Positions 20,822 through 32,649 of a stretch of DNA of 64,000 nucleotides are shown piece after piece. This stretch comes from Ustilaginoidea virens (lineage: Eukaryota > Ascomycota > Sordariomycetes > Hypocreales > Clavicipitaceae): NCBI RefSeq assembly GCF_000687475.1, contig NC_057319.1, positions 5,384,001-5,448,000 of the forward strand. The letters are read 5' to 3'. A program made the translations under genes and the position numbers. How positions within the stretch are numbered: the stretch's first letter is position 1; every line of letters starts with the position of its first letter. Below the pieces are notes generated by a model, which was not told where the DNA came from, did no database searches, and saw only the letters and a program-made list of their open reading frames with translations.

Positions 20822-22893
20822 TTTTTTTTTTTTTGATTGCTTGGATCTGAAGAGGCGAAGAGAAGCGCGGGAAGGGAGAAAACAAAGGCCCTGCAAAAGT
20901 CTGCGTCAGAAACATAATGTGGCAAAGGTAGCAACGGATCAGATCCAGATGGGTAGTAGCCAACGTACGTTGATCGTGAATCCCACGGGAGCAGTTATCG
21001 TGCAACGAGCCAAAACCAGCGTAACAGAGACGATCTGCGCAAAATACAGCGACCCGAAGAACTAAATTACACAGAGCCGGTTCTTTTTCCTCTCGGAGAC
21101 AGGCGTGGACGCTCGAATCTCTGGGCAACGGTGTAGCGATCGTAAAGCGGCGTCCAAACTCCTCTGTTCCGATACTTGCCGTGGATAACGGAAGATGAAA
21201 CGACTGTCGGGTTCTTTAGAAGCGAGTGTGGGTATTGAAAGCAAATGCAAAAAAAAGGAAAAGAAAAAAGCAACCAAGCTACAGCGACATGAATGCCTGC
21301 GATTTTTCGTCTCGAATATGTTCAAGAGCTTGCTGTCCTTGAGGAAGTGACTAGCCGCGGCGGATGGTTGGATAGCGGGCGACGACAAGACGACCTGGCG
21401 GGACTCTGGTGGACGAGATTATTCCTGTCTGTATTATTCCTCTTTTCGTTGTTTTTTTTCTGACTTTTGTTTTGATTCCCACCCCCAGAAGTCCTAACAG
21501 AAACACACAGGAGCACTTTTTCCGATTACGACGGGATGTAAGTGTAGACGGCGCGGTGGTAGATGGAGGTTATGGACGAAGATGCTCTTTTTTTTTTTCC
21601 CTGGTTTCTTTGTTGAAGCAACGACACCTGTTAAGCGAATGAAAGGAGCCAACGAGGACTCCCTGGATGAGCGAGAGTGAGAGAGTAATGAGGAGATGAG
21701 CGATCGTGAACACGGCACGCAGATCGAGTCGAGATATGATCTTCAGATGAAATGCCCAAATCAGAGGCGCGGATGTGAAGGAGACGGGGGGGAGGTGATT
21801 GTTAAATACCACCACAGCCTACGGCTATGAGAGCCAGAGATGGGGGTTTTTGCATGACTCAAACGGTTTAAACGGTCAAAAGTGGCCTGGGAAGGACGGG
21901 GGAGGGAGGGGAGGGGGAAGGGGGGGGTGGATGGGTGTGTGAAGATTTGGCCAGCTTACTAGGCATGCCTACCTTGGAGAAGAGAGGGGGCCGGGGGGGT
22001 GTGGGCGGACCAAATGTATAAGAGCCGGCCGGAAAGACGGCGACTGGTTCGACAAGGTGATTCCTTGACGCCCATCTCGCCCGAGTCTCTAGTCTCTGGT
22101 CTCATAGGGCAGGGACAAGACAGGCTTTCCATGCCTGCATGTAACCAGCCGGCAGAGCTGGGGCGCACCTTGCGGCAGCGAGGGCCATGGATGACGGATG
22201 GACCAGACCAGACATTAATTGATGTCAACTTGTCTCTGGTCGGACGGGGAAACGACGACAACCAGGCCAGCGACGCCACAGAACAAAGAAGCAGTCCACG
22301 GGCAGCGGCGCAGCGGCGCAGCGGCGCAGCAGAGGCGGAGAGGGTGGTTGGTCGAAAAAGCGGTCACGTCCGGGCGGAAGCAGCATGTTACATAGGTACG
22401 TAGTAAGCCACGACCAGACGGTTGGTAGAGGCAAAGCTAGCTGGCTGACCAAATTCGAAACTATGGCGTGGTTGGCTGCGGGGCCTTGGGGAATGCGGTT
22501 TCGTCTCGTCGTGGGCAGCACTCGCGGCAGCATTCGGGGCTGTTCCATCGAGATGAGGCAGCACAGGCTCCAGAGCGTGATTCCCCCCCCCAAGCCCATC
22601 ATCCGCCCATCAGCGGCGCGGGCAGCCAATGCCAGGCAGCCTGAAAGCGATAGATTAGCCCGCTGATGAATTCTGGTCGGTGCCCGGGGGCGTGGGGGTA
22701 GGGCGGGGGGGCGGGTGAGCCATGCAAAAGGCTGTGCTGGGTAAGGAAGACGCGGGTGGGCGGGCTAGGCTAGTTAGTGGAGAAGGTCATGTCTTTTGGA
22801 TGATGATGTCCCGAGACGAGCAAGATGGATGAGCAGAGAGGTAGGTATGTACCTAGGGCCTGAGAGTTAGTTGAGGCCAGGACAAGCTATTGA

Positions 22894-22894
<1 letters not shown>

Positions 22895-22932
<38 letters not shown>
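22895..22932. repeat. Trinucleotide repeat (CTG)n, about 12 units
   Basis: Uninterrupted TGC/CTG triplets. The minus-strand poly-Gln frame across it has no other coding support. Confidence 0.95.
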
Positions 22933-22935
<3 letters not shown>

Positions 22936-23073
22936 GGATGATTGGGCCGGGGGGACTGACTGGAGGAGAGGCGGGAAGGGAAGGGTCAATTTGGCAGGTG
23001 GATGATGTAGAGATGCGGATGATGGGCACAAGACGTAGTGGGTGGTTCTGTAGCAGGTGCTACATGGGAGGCG

Positions 23074-23157
23074 GCAGCTGCTAACTGCATGTAGGCAGCT
23101 GCTAACTGCGTGTGGGCAGCTGCTAACTGCATGTGGGCAGCTGCTAACTGCATGTGG
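23074..23157. repeat. 21-bp tandem repeat x4
   Basis: Four units of GCAGCTGCTAACTGCATGTG plus G, with two single-base variants, ending about 60 bp before the switch to AT-rich DNA. Confidence 0.95.
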
Positions 23158-23220
23158 GCTGTTTCTATGAGCTTGCATGGCGGCGGCGCACAAGCATGTA
23201 TCGCGGTGTGCGGGGCTCAC

Positions 23221-23553
23221 TAGCGAAGGTGCATAATAGCCCTTAATTACTACCTAATAAGGGCGATATATGCTCCTATATATAGTGCTCTATAGCATAT
23301 CTAGCATACATATGTGATAGTGCATATGAAATAAAGGAGAACTGCACTAAAGGCCTATCTAGTAAGGACTTACGCATAAGTCATATATGGCCTTTGCTAC
23401 GCATTATATAAATAAGTGGACTAGCTTTAGTAGAGCTGGTAATGCCTCCGATATAGTGCGATACACCCCCTAGTTATACCTGCGTAAATAAAGCTATTAA
23501 ATAGGCTCAACTGCATATAAGAACTCAAAACTTTGATGTTTTACTGTATTATT
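23221..23553. other. AT-rich sequence at the compartment edge, unassigned
   Basis: Composition switches from GC-balanced to TA-rich here. No LTR, ORF or recognisable element. With the Gypsy-1 insertion removed, it would continue into 35697-35745. Confidence 0.5.
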
Positions 23554-23808
23554 TGTCACGGACTCGGGCTATGCCCGTGTCATGGATTGACTGAGGCTCG
23601 GGCTGCGCCCGTGCCTAGTCCGGAACGGATGATATAAGGTAGACGCGCGGGCCCATAAGGGCAACGTTAGGGCTCTAGCCCGCGCCATATATAGATGTAT
23701 ATAGACTATAGAAGGGACCCGATTCAGGCTCTTCTCCCTTCCTCCTTAGTTTTATCAATATATCCGATTAATACCTATTTGCAATCGCCCTAGGGCTAGT
23801 CCGTCATA
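23554..23808 (+). repeat. Gypsy-1 5' LTR
   Basis: 255 bp, starts TGTCACGGACTCGGG, ends CCGTCATA (CCGTCACA in the less mutated copy at 61271). Contains two short hairpins of the form CGGGC-loop-GCCCG. Confidence 0.88.
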
Positions 23809-24106
23809 ATTGATAAAACTCTCTTAACCCTTATTGTTATACTATATATAACCGCCGATAATAGAGATAGGGCCCTTATAGAATACTATAGGCTTAGATG
23901 ATGCCTGACGCGCCTCTGCTTATTAATAGGCCGCTCAATAAGAGTTAATTACTAATGCTATAGAAGTCCTCAATATAAGGTTCTAAGAATAGCTATCCTA
24001 AAGCTAGGAGAGTAAGCATCGGATATATATTTAAGCCGAATAGACCGAGCGTCGGATACTAACCTTTATCGACTAAATATAATAATAACTATTGCTAGCC
24101 CCTATA

Positions 24107-25090
24107 ATGACCCCTAACCGGTCTTAGACTAACTCTATTTTAACCCCAGAGGAAACCTAATCTAAGTATAAGCTAATACTAATCGGGGAACCCTTTAATA
24201 GTAAAAAGGCTATATTCACCATATAGAAGACCTTTATAGAGTATAAATTAGAGATCGATTAGGACTTTATTAGTAACGATAAGACCTAATAGATATTTAT
24301 CTATTAGAACCTCTCAGCTATAGTCTAATCTTAAGTCGCAGCATTCTTCGAGAATAGTACGGCCCTCTATTACCGCCTTATAGCTTTCTTTAATTACCTA
24401 TAGCGACTCTTTAAGGACCTATATCGGGAGGAACGCACGATTAGCGAGCTTAAGTATACCTTCTATTAGGTACTAAAAGAACCCTTTTTTACTTTTTTCG
24501 TATATTTTAAAGAGAAATTAGTATTAATAGGGGGGTTTAGGTAGCCCGAGTCGGTTAAGCTAGAAATACTTTAATCCGCCTTTAACCCTTATATATTGGA
24601 TAAGATTATTGGCCTAAGGGTCTCCCGTAAGGACTATAATATAGCTATTGTATAATACCGTAAAATCGCTATCGACCTAGAGATAAGCCTTACCGCGAAA
24701 TACTATACAGACCTTTACTGGAATTATAACGATAACGCCTAGGATCTGTAGGCAACCGCTCGGGATAAGGATAGTAATATGCCTATAATAGGCATTAATA
24801 AGCTAGGTTTAAAGGGTAAGGAGAAATTATCTGCTAAAAGGGTAGTATAGGTTTTAAAAGAGGTCCTTAAGGAGCGCTATTAGAAATTATTTTATACCTA
24901 ATATAGAGATGCCGGCTATAAAATGCTGGAATGCAAGCTAAGGCCGGCCTGGCCTCTACTAGAGATAACTATAGCTTTTATAGACCTAAAGGCTATAGAA
25001 GCCTTACGAATCGCCGAGCTTAGAGATAGTAATAATAGCAATCCCTAGGGAAAAGATTAGCCCTTAAGCTGAATCTTGCGAAAGGGCTTA
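24107..25090 (+). pseudogene. Gypsy-1 gag, RIP-disrupted
   Basis: Reading from the ATG at 24107, the frame keeps protein-like content (for example KYKLILIGEPFNSKKAIF) but is broken by many TAG/TAA codons where Gln or Trp is expected. This is a degenerate capsid-type gag. No intact CCHC knuckle can be read; a remnant may lie near 24885-24920. The C-terminal end is approximate. Confidence 0.6.
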
Positions 25091-26877
25091 AAAAATACAC
25101 CTAGCCCCTAGCCAGGTTATAATAGGAATACTATATAAGGGAGACTAATAATATTAAAGACTATATAGATAGACACCCCTTTTTAGTCCTAATATTATAT
25201 AATAATTCTACTTTTATCGATACCCTAATTGATTCTAGTTGTAACTACTATAGTGCGATAAGTAAAAGAACTATCTAAAGGTTAGGACTTTAGCCTATCT
25301 ACTTACCGTCTTATAGGAAACTTAGGACTATAGTGGATATAAAGAGTCGATCGGGGGAGTAGTAGACTACCCCTTTAATTACCTATACTATTTATATCGA
25401 TATCGATATCGATAGATAGCTATTAGCTATAATACTATATATTATCCCGGGCCTTACTTACGATATTATCTTAGGGTTACTTTAGATAGAGTATTACGAT
25501 ATCGAACTTTAGGTAAAGTAGTACCGATTAAAAATTAGAGCTATTAGCAGCCTCTTTATAAGGGAATTAACTATTCGATCTTCTAAGCCTACTGCAATTA
25601 ATATTCTTGGATTGGTCTTTTATAGTATACTATAATACGCAGTATATACTTAAGATAATTCGACCTTTTTCTTCCTTATAAGCCTATAGGAGCTTATATG
25701 CATCCTCTATATTATATTCCTACTATATTAGAATTTAGCTTCCCCTTTAGCCTAGCTATAGATCCTACTACTAGAGCTCTAAGACTTCGCCGACCTTTTT
25801 AATAAAGTAAAGGCCTCTAGCCTCCTATTATACCGGGGCATACTTAATCACTATATTAAGCTTAAACCGACCCTAAATAGGGGGCCACCCGACCTCCTAT
25901 AGGGACCGCTATATAACATACTATAGGATTAGCTACTTAAGGTTCGGAGATAGGTAATAAACCTTATAGATAAAGGATAGATCTATATAAGCTCTTTATC
26001 GGCAGTAGCACTAATCCTACTTATAAAAAAGGCGAATAGCGGATAGCATTTTTATATAGATTACCAGGCCTTAAATAAGGTTATAGCGTAGGACCGGTAT
26101 CCCCTTCTTTTAATTAAAGAGATACTATATTCCCTATCTTAGGCGAAGTAGTTTATAAAAGTAGATATCTATACTGCATTCTATAAGATTTATATCGCTA
26201 AAGGCGATAAATACCTAATTATATTCCGGACCTGTTTTAGCCTTTTTGAGTGGTTAGTAACCCCTTTTAGCTTAACCGGGGCCCTTACGATATTCTAGCG
26301 TTATATTAATAGGGCCTTAGGGGACTTATTAGGGGATTTCGCTATTACCTACCTAGATAATATTTTAGTTTATACTAGCGGCTTACGGAAGGAATATATA
26401 GACTGTATTAGGGTTATCTTTAGACGTCTATAAGATACTAATTTAAATCTAGATTTAGATAAATATAACTTTATAGTAAAAGAGGTATACTACCTTAGCT
26501 ATATCGTAATAGTAGGGAAAGAGATCTACCTAAACCCTAAGAAGATTAAAGCGATCTAAGAGTAGGAAGCCCTTACGAAATTATAAAGCATCTAAAGCTT
26601 CTTAGGTTTTATAAATTTTTATTGCGATTTTATCTTAGACTTCTCCTACCTAGCTAAGCCTTTAGTTCGATTAATATAAAAGGGTATTCCCTTTTAATAG
26701 CTTAAAGAAGAGGAAAAGGCTTTCTAAACGCTTAAGTAGTACTTTATTTTATACCTAGTCCTTACCTAATAGGACCCTAAGAGGGAAATAATCCTTAAGG
26801 CAGATAGCTTTAGTATAGCTTTTGGTAGCTACCTCTCCTAGATCAGAAAAGATAGAATACTCTACCTAGTTATATAC
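25091..26877 (+). pseudogene. Gypsy-1 pol, part 1: protease, reverse transcriptase, RNase H start
   Basis: The protease motif reads TLIDSSCNYY near 25220-25255; the usual DSG has become DSS. RT motifs include FYIDYQALNKV near 26051 and YLDN at 26350-26361, where the catalytic YLDD has lost its second Asp by G-to-A. RNase H begins near 26797 (KADSFSIAFG). The frame holds many TAG/TAA stops. It is interrupted at 26877 by Copia-1 and resumes at 33369. Confidence 0.8.
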
Positions 26878-27596
26878 TATTGCAATTCTTAAGGTCACTA
26901 TAAAGCAAAGCCTTACTAGCTAGCTAGATGGCACAAGACTGTCTGCGACCTGTGAACTAATCTTAGTATAAATACTAGATTTTTCACCAAGTCCTAAGAC
27001 TATACAAGTGCTATAAAGCAGGGCAAGTGTAAAGGCAAGGCAAATATAAGATAACCAGAAACGCAGGGAAGGTGGAAGTTAAGAGGCATATAGTGCATTA
27101 ACAGACTCGATTGTGCTACCCTTCTACTATCTAGAAAGAAGGGGGAAAGCTATCCTATATATACACGAAGGAGGGGTGGGCCCAGGCATCCAAGGTAGCC
27201 AGTAAAAAAGCTCCCCGTAATGCTCGCTTTGCCACGTATATAATACGTCAGCAGCCCCACTATATCGGGCCTTTTCAACCACCCTAACCACCGCACTAGT
27301 AACTAGCCACCACGCTAGTGACTAACCACCACACTAGTGACTACCCACCACACTAGTGGACTAGCCACCACACTAGTAGGCCCACCACGCTAATTTAGCA
27401 ATGCCACACCTTTTTTAATAAGGCCTACCTTACTTGATATACAGTAAATAATCCACTGAAAATCCTAAGGTAAAAGGCAAAGGCCTAAGGTTGGTAAGAC
27501 TACCGTAAGTCCAAGAGGCGGTATAAGGACTAGAAGGTCAGTAAGCCAGTAGGGCATTAGGCCAGCAGCCTAGTAGGCTACTATAGGATTTTAACA
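26878..27596 (-). repeat. Copia-1 3' LTR
   Basis: 719 bp. On the minus strand it starts TGTTAAAATCC and ends GCAATA. Contains five to six copies of a roughly 20-bp CACTAGTGTGGTGG-type repeat (27290-27400). Confidence 0.93.
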
Positions 27597-27717
27597 CCCC
27601 CTCTGATTAGCTACTGTAGTAGCAAGCTAATCGTATAAAGGATAGGGAAAGAAAATGCAGTAAAAAGTGCTAAGGAAAAACATAAGAAAAACCTTAGTAA
27701 AAGTAAGTTAGTATAAG

Positions 27718-30700
27718 TTAGCAGGCCCTAAGACCTAGTAACTCGCGGAACCTAGTAAATTTAGGGCCCGGCAGTGGCTTCGTAAGACCGTCAGCAGGCA
27801 TACTATTAGTAGGTAAATAGGTAATTTTAACCAAGCCCAGCTGGGCTTGCTCCCTAATATACCGGAATTTAAATAGCGTATGCTTAGTGCGAGCGTGCTG
27901 ATTAGGGTCGTTAGAATTTGAAATGGAGCCCTGGTTATCGCAGTATAGCGGTATAGGGCGTAAAATATTAATTTCTAGCTCCTTATAAAGGTTAGAAAGC
28001 CACTGTACCTCGCGGATAGTCTCAAGTAATGCATCAGATTCAGCTTCTAAAGTAGATAGCACTACTAAAGAGGCTCGCTTAGAACGCCAGCTAATAGGAC
28101 CACTATTAATAGTAGTCAGGAAGCCTCCAGTAGATTTAGAGGTTTCTTTACAGCCAGCAAAGTCGCTATCAGAATAAGCGGATATAATAGGCTGTTGGTT
28201 GCTTTTAGTAGCACTAAAGCAAATAGCTAGGTTCTCAGTGCCTTTAAGGTAACTAAAGCTGCCTTTTGCAGCATTTAGATGCACATTAGTTGCTTTCGAC
28301 ATAAACCGAGAAAGGTATTGGATAGGAAATGCTAGGTCGGGCCTAGTCATCATCATAAGCCACATTATAGTGCCAGTAAGGCTCTGATAAAGGCTCTGAT
28401 CAGTAGGGCTAAGGTCTTTTCCACTAGATTCATTTAGAATCCCTGGTTGAAGTGGAATTAGCTGAGGTTTAGTATCCTGTAGACCGAATTTAGCTAGGAC
28501 CTCTGCTATAAATTGGGCTTGGTGTAGCCACAATAGACCTTCCTTCCTATTTCGTATAATTTGTACGCCTAGAAAGAAGGAAGCCGGACCGCGGTCTTTA
28601 ATAGCATAGACCTTATGAAATTTCCTTTTTAGCTGGTTAATATAAGTTATATTTGGACCAACTAATAGGCAATCGTCAACATAAGTAACGATAAAGGTGC
28701 TGGTTTGCTTATTATAAAAGACGGCAGCATCAGAAGCTAAAGGTAAGAAGCCTTCACTAGAAATCAGGTCTTTTAGCCGGTGTTGCCATTCGCGGGGTGC
28801 TTGTTTTAGCCCGTATAGGGCCTTCTTTAGTAAAATAGCTTGCTTAATAGAGGGATCAAAACCGGCTTCTTTAAGCAGAGTTAGTAGCCGTTGACGCTGT
28901 ATATTAGACCAAAGCTTGCTATTAGTTAGTAGACTTTCCGTAAATTCAAGAAATCCGTCAGGGATATCCATATAAATAGTTTCAGAAAGTTCGCTATTTA
29001 GGAAGGCGCCTATAAAGTCGATCTGCTCTATTTCCCAGTTATTACTAGCAGCTAAAGCCAGTATAACCCTCCAGGTAGGTGGGATAGAGGTAGAGGCATA
29101 AGTATGCTGAAAATCCTTTCCTTCGATTTGCATAAAACCCTTAACCACTAATCTAGCCTTATATTTTATAGGCTGATTATTGGCATCCTTTTTAACCCGA
29201 AAAACAGGCCTATTGCGTATAATTTTCCTATCAACAGGAACGCTAGACTTAGGAATAAATTGGAAGACTTTAGTATCTAAAAGCTGCTCGAATTCCTTAA
29301 ATAGTGCCTTTATCCAAAGGTCTTTTTCTTTTTCAGGGCATCGTAGCACATCCTTCCAGCTATTAGGCGTACCATCAGGGGCCTTTTTAGCTAGCTTACG
29401 CTTAGCTGTATAGCAGGAATCCCATATTAGGTGATATAAATCATAATTAGGGAATAAGTCGGTAGGGCTAGTAGGGTTAGCAGGGCTAGCAGGGCCAACA
29501 GGGCCAACAGGGCCAGTAGGGCCAACAGGGCCAGCAGGGCCAACAGGGCCAGTAGGGCTAGTAAGGTCGGCAGGAGTAAGGCTAGTAAGGATATCTATAA
29601 GGTCATCCTTTGCAGTAGCCGGGGACTGTAATATAGGACGGTTATCCAAGGTAGGACGGTTATCCAAGGTAGCATTAGTATTAATAACGCTAGTATTAGT
29701 AGGGTCCGGCATGCTTTCCAGGTCATCCGGTATAGCATTAGTATTAGTAATGCTAGTAAGGTTAGTAGAGTTAGTAGGGTCAGGAATGCTTTCTAGGTCA
29801 TCCAGTAAAATAGCAGGTTCTTTACTGCTAGATACCCCCTCTGAACCTATATTTTGCCCTCTGTGAAAGTCTCCTTCTAGGCCACTAGAAATAGGGCCTA
29901 TACCTTCATTTTGATAAATAAAGGTAATAAAAGTTGTTTTGGTAACAACCTTCTTCTTTAGAAGGTAGACTAGGTAGGTATTATTACCTAGAGTGGCAAG
30001 GAGCCTACCAGGCTCGGTACGGGGCGCTAATTTGCGGCTTTTTACACGCTTTTCGTGTGGTATAAGCACTTCAATAGCTGCTCCAATAGCCCTAAGGTTA
30101 ATAAGGTCAGGGTAGTGCTCCGGTGTTATCTGGTCGTAATCCTTTAGTAGCTCCTGATAGGGGCTAGAAGGTCTGTTAGTAACTGCTGTTATATTTACTA
30201 GCATAATAACGCCAGTAATTACAGCGGACCAGAGGTTAGATGGTAGCCTTAACTAGGCTATAGTAGCATGTAGCCTATTAGCTATAACCCTAATGGAGCG
30301 CTCAGCTAGGCCGTTTTGTTCGTGAATATAAGGGCAAGAGGTATTAAAAGCTATACCCTGTTCGACAAGCTAATCACTAAGCATTTTGTTGATTTCATTT
30401 CCACCATCATAGTGGAATTCAACAGGCGTTTTACCATATCTGACCTGTAGGCTCTGTATAAAGCTCTGTAATACTTTAAAAACAACAGTGCCTTCCCTAT
30501 TAGGCAGTAAGTAAAGCCAATGGAATCGGGATTTTCTGTCCACTAATATAAGGGCAACAGGTCGTTTATTGTATGGTGTGGGTGATATAGCAAAAGTATC
30601 ACCTTCTATAATATCCAGGCATTTAGCTAGATTAGGTATCGCATCTTTAGAAGGTCTTCTAACCTTCTTAGCCTGTATACAGGCTAGACAGCGAAAATCA

Positions 30701-31953
30701 GCATCTTTAACCTTATTAAGGTTAGGTAGACCAGGGGTATTAGCACAGGTCTTTTTAAGCAGCTGAATACCTATATGCCCTAGCCGTATATGCCAAATGC
30801 CGGCTAATTGTAATAGCTTCTGATATTCTGTATCAGTAGCTATAGGGGCAGGAGTAGGGTTAGTAACCTCTACAGGGTCTTCGCTAGTCGTAATAGCGGA
30901 AGGTTGGGTAGTAGGGCTAGTAGCCTCTACAGGTTCCTTATTAGTCGCAGTAGTAGGAATGGGGGTAATAGTGGTATCCTCAGGATCACTATAATCAGCA
31001 GGGTTAGTAGGGCTGGGGACCTCTACTACTATACTATTAGTATAGTGGCTGCAAGGTTGATGCAGTAGTGGTGTGTCTATTCCTTTCTGTGGAAGGAAAA
31101 AGCCGTATTTTTCGAAGTTAAAAATGCCGATGCATTTACGGCTTGCTGACCAAAGCTGATTTTTAATTAGTACCCCTTTAGCGGCATAGTGCTTTACACC
31201 GCTAATGATGTTAATATCCAAGGCAGGAATATATAGTGCATTCTTGAGCTCTATAATACCCCATTTGGTAGGATTAACGCCCTGTAGCACAGTAAATCGT
31301 GCTGTGCCCTAACCAGTAGGGGAAATAGGGCCACCACCAGTAGTAATTACCGGCTTATCATCCTTCTCAAAATGGTGAAAAGTGGTGAAATGCTTCTTAT
31401 CATTAACAATATGACAAGTGGAGCCTGTATTATAAAGGAGGGCATCCTTAGGGGTCCTGCCGCCTGATTTAGCACTATAGCTTATATCAGTGGATATAGT
31501 GGTAGAAGAAGAAGAAGAATAGGATATATTAATATCCTGGGTATTATAATTGCCTATAATAAAGGACTCGACATTTTGCTGTTTGCTGCTAATATTAGAG
31601 TCCTGTTCCTTCTTCTTTTGCTGCTTCTTTTTCCTATTATTAGTAGAATTATTCTTGCTATTATTAGTAGAAGCGGCATTAGTAGTAGTAGGGCTAGTAG
31701 CCTCTACAGGGTCCTTGCTAGTCGTATTAGTAGGACCGGAGATAGTAGGGCTAGTAGCCTCTACCAGTTCCTTGCTAATTATAATAGTAGGAACGTTACT
31801 ATTTTGCCTACTAACTAAGCCTTGTAAAAGGATAGTTAGGCTGTTCATCTGGGACTTTATATAGTCCATATCTAGCTGTAGTTGTACAGTAAGATTAGTT
31901 TTAGAGTCGGAATCCAAAGTGGCCTTATAAGTAGAAGGCCTAGACTGTGCCAT
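27718..31953 (-). pseudogene. Copia-1 gag-pol polyprotein with three in-frame stops and a deleted capsid region
   Basis: One frame of 1411 codons. Gag is reduced to an N-terminal coiled coil, VEATSPT repeats and a Lys/Asn-rich tail; about 255 codons of capsid present in Copia-3 are missing. The protease motif is NTGS (residues 175-178) where Copia-3 has DTGS. Next come the GAG-pre-integrase zinc region (WHIRLGH, then CLAC) near 386-425, the integrase core (DIIEGD, HYDGGNE, NGLAER), a linker with Gly-Pro-x repeats, RT (ALYGLKQAPREW, YVDD at 1091-1094) and RNase H (YSDSDFAGC, EAESDAL, CDNQGS). Stops at residues 215, 528 and 567 are all TGG-to-TAG. The last 828 codons are open, and the RT and RNase H catalytic residues are intact. 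Confidence 0.92.
29460..29580 (-). repeat. Gly-Pro-x coding repeat in the integrase-RT linker
   Basis: 9-bp units (GGCCCTGTT-like) encode a collagen-like run in Copia-1. Copia-2, -3 and -4 have shorter, differently ordered runs at the same site. Confidence 0.8.
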
Positions 31954-32356
31954 TATAGTGGCTAGAAGTCGTTAAAAATGGTGCCGATAGCTGTAAGAAC
32001 AGATGAATAACCAGCTAAATAGCTGGCAAAATAGTCGAGTAACTAGCTGGACAGCTAGTAAATATAGTGGCTAGTAGCCTACTATAAAAGGTAACCGCAG
32101 AGTATAGCGGCAGGTCTCAATATAAAAGCACAGATGCCGTAGGCGTTGTGCAAGTCCGTATTATAGCGTTGGTGTTTAAGGTGCTTATATGGTGCCGTAA
32201 TATAAAGGTGCCGTGGGTGCCGTGGGTGCTATAGGTGCCGTAATATAAAAAGGTGCCGTAAGTACCGTACCAAAAGTGCTATAAGTGGAAGAGTATAACA
32301 GGTGCTGTGCAGTGCAGTGGGTGTCGTGCACTAGGTGCAAAGGTGTTATACAGTAG

Positions 32357-32382
32357 TATAGTGTGGTAGATATCACACTATA
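32357..32382 (-). promoter_or_regulatory. Conserved palindrome in the Copia-1 leader
   Basis: A 12-bp stem with a 2-nt loop (arm TATCACACTATA), one G:T mismatch. Also present in Copia-2 and Copia-3 at the same place. Confidence 0.7.
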
Positions 32383-32634
32383 AAATCCGTAGGTGCCGTA
32401 GGTTACTCCAAAAATAACGTAAGGTTACGCTAAAAGTGCCGTGAGGTTATACCGTAAGTTGCCGTTAGGTACGCCGTTGATTGCCGCAGGGTAATGCCGT
32501 AGGTAACAAAGGGTAAGCCAAAGGTGATAAGGGTAAGCCGAAGATACCAAAGGATAGCTATATTAGTAGTACTAATAAGCAAAAGAGACCAAGGGGTGAA
32601 CACAAAAGGTAGGGTAAAAACAAAGAAGTAAAAA

Positions 32635-32649
32635 CCCGGGCTCATAACC
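32635..32649 (-). promoter_or_regulatory. Copia-1 primer-binding site (half initiator tRNA-Met)
   Basis: Directly after the 5' LTR the minus strand reads GGTTATGAGCCCGGG. This is complementary to the anticodon stem-loop of eukaryotic initiator tRNA-Met (GGGCUCAUAACC), not to a tRNA 3' end. Drosophila copia is known to prime from a tRNA-iMet fragment cut in the anticodon loop; the same is inferred here. Confidence 0.8.

Larger units (their letters stand above)
20822..23220. other. Upstream region of the Zn2Cys6 gene, no gene recognised
   Basis: About 2.4 kb to the compartment boundary. It contains poly-T at the start codon (20821-20834), purine- and G-rich tracts (21896-21930), a GCAGCGGC repeat (22301-22330), a CTG repeat and a 21-bp tandem repeat. 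The open frames are short and domain-free. Confidence 0.55.

Noticed and set aside
22867..23220. Minus-strand frame with poly-Gln
   Set aside because: It is made of the CTG repeat and the 21-bp tandem repeat and has nothing else protein-like.
27718..30204. 828-codon open frame of Copia-1 as an independent intact gene
   Set aside because: It is the uninterrupted C-terminal two-thirds of the gag-pol frame; upstream codons continue in the same frame through TAG stops at 30253, 30370 and 31309.
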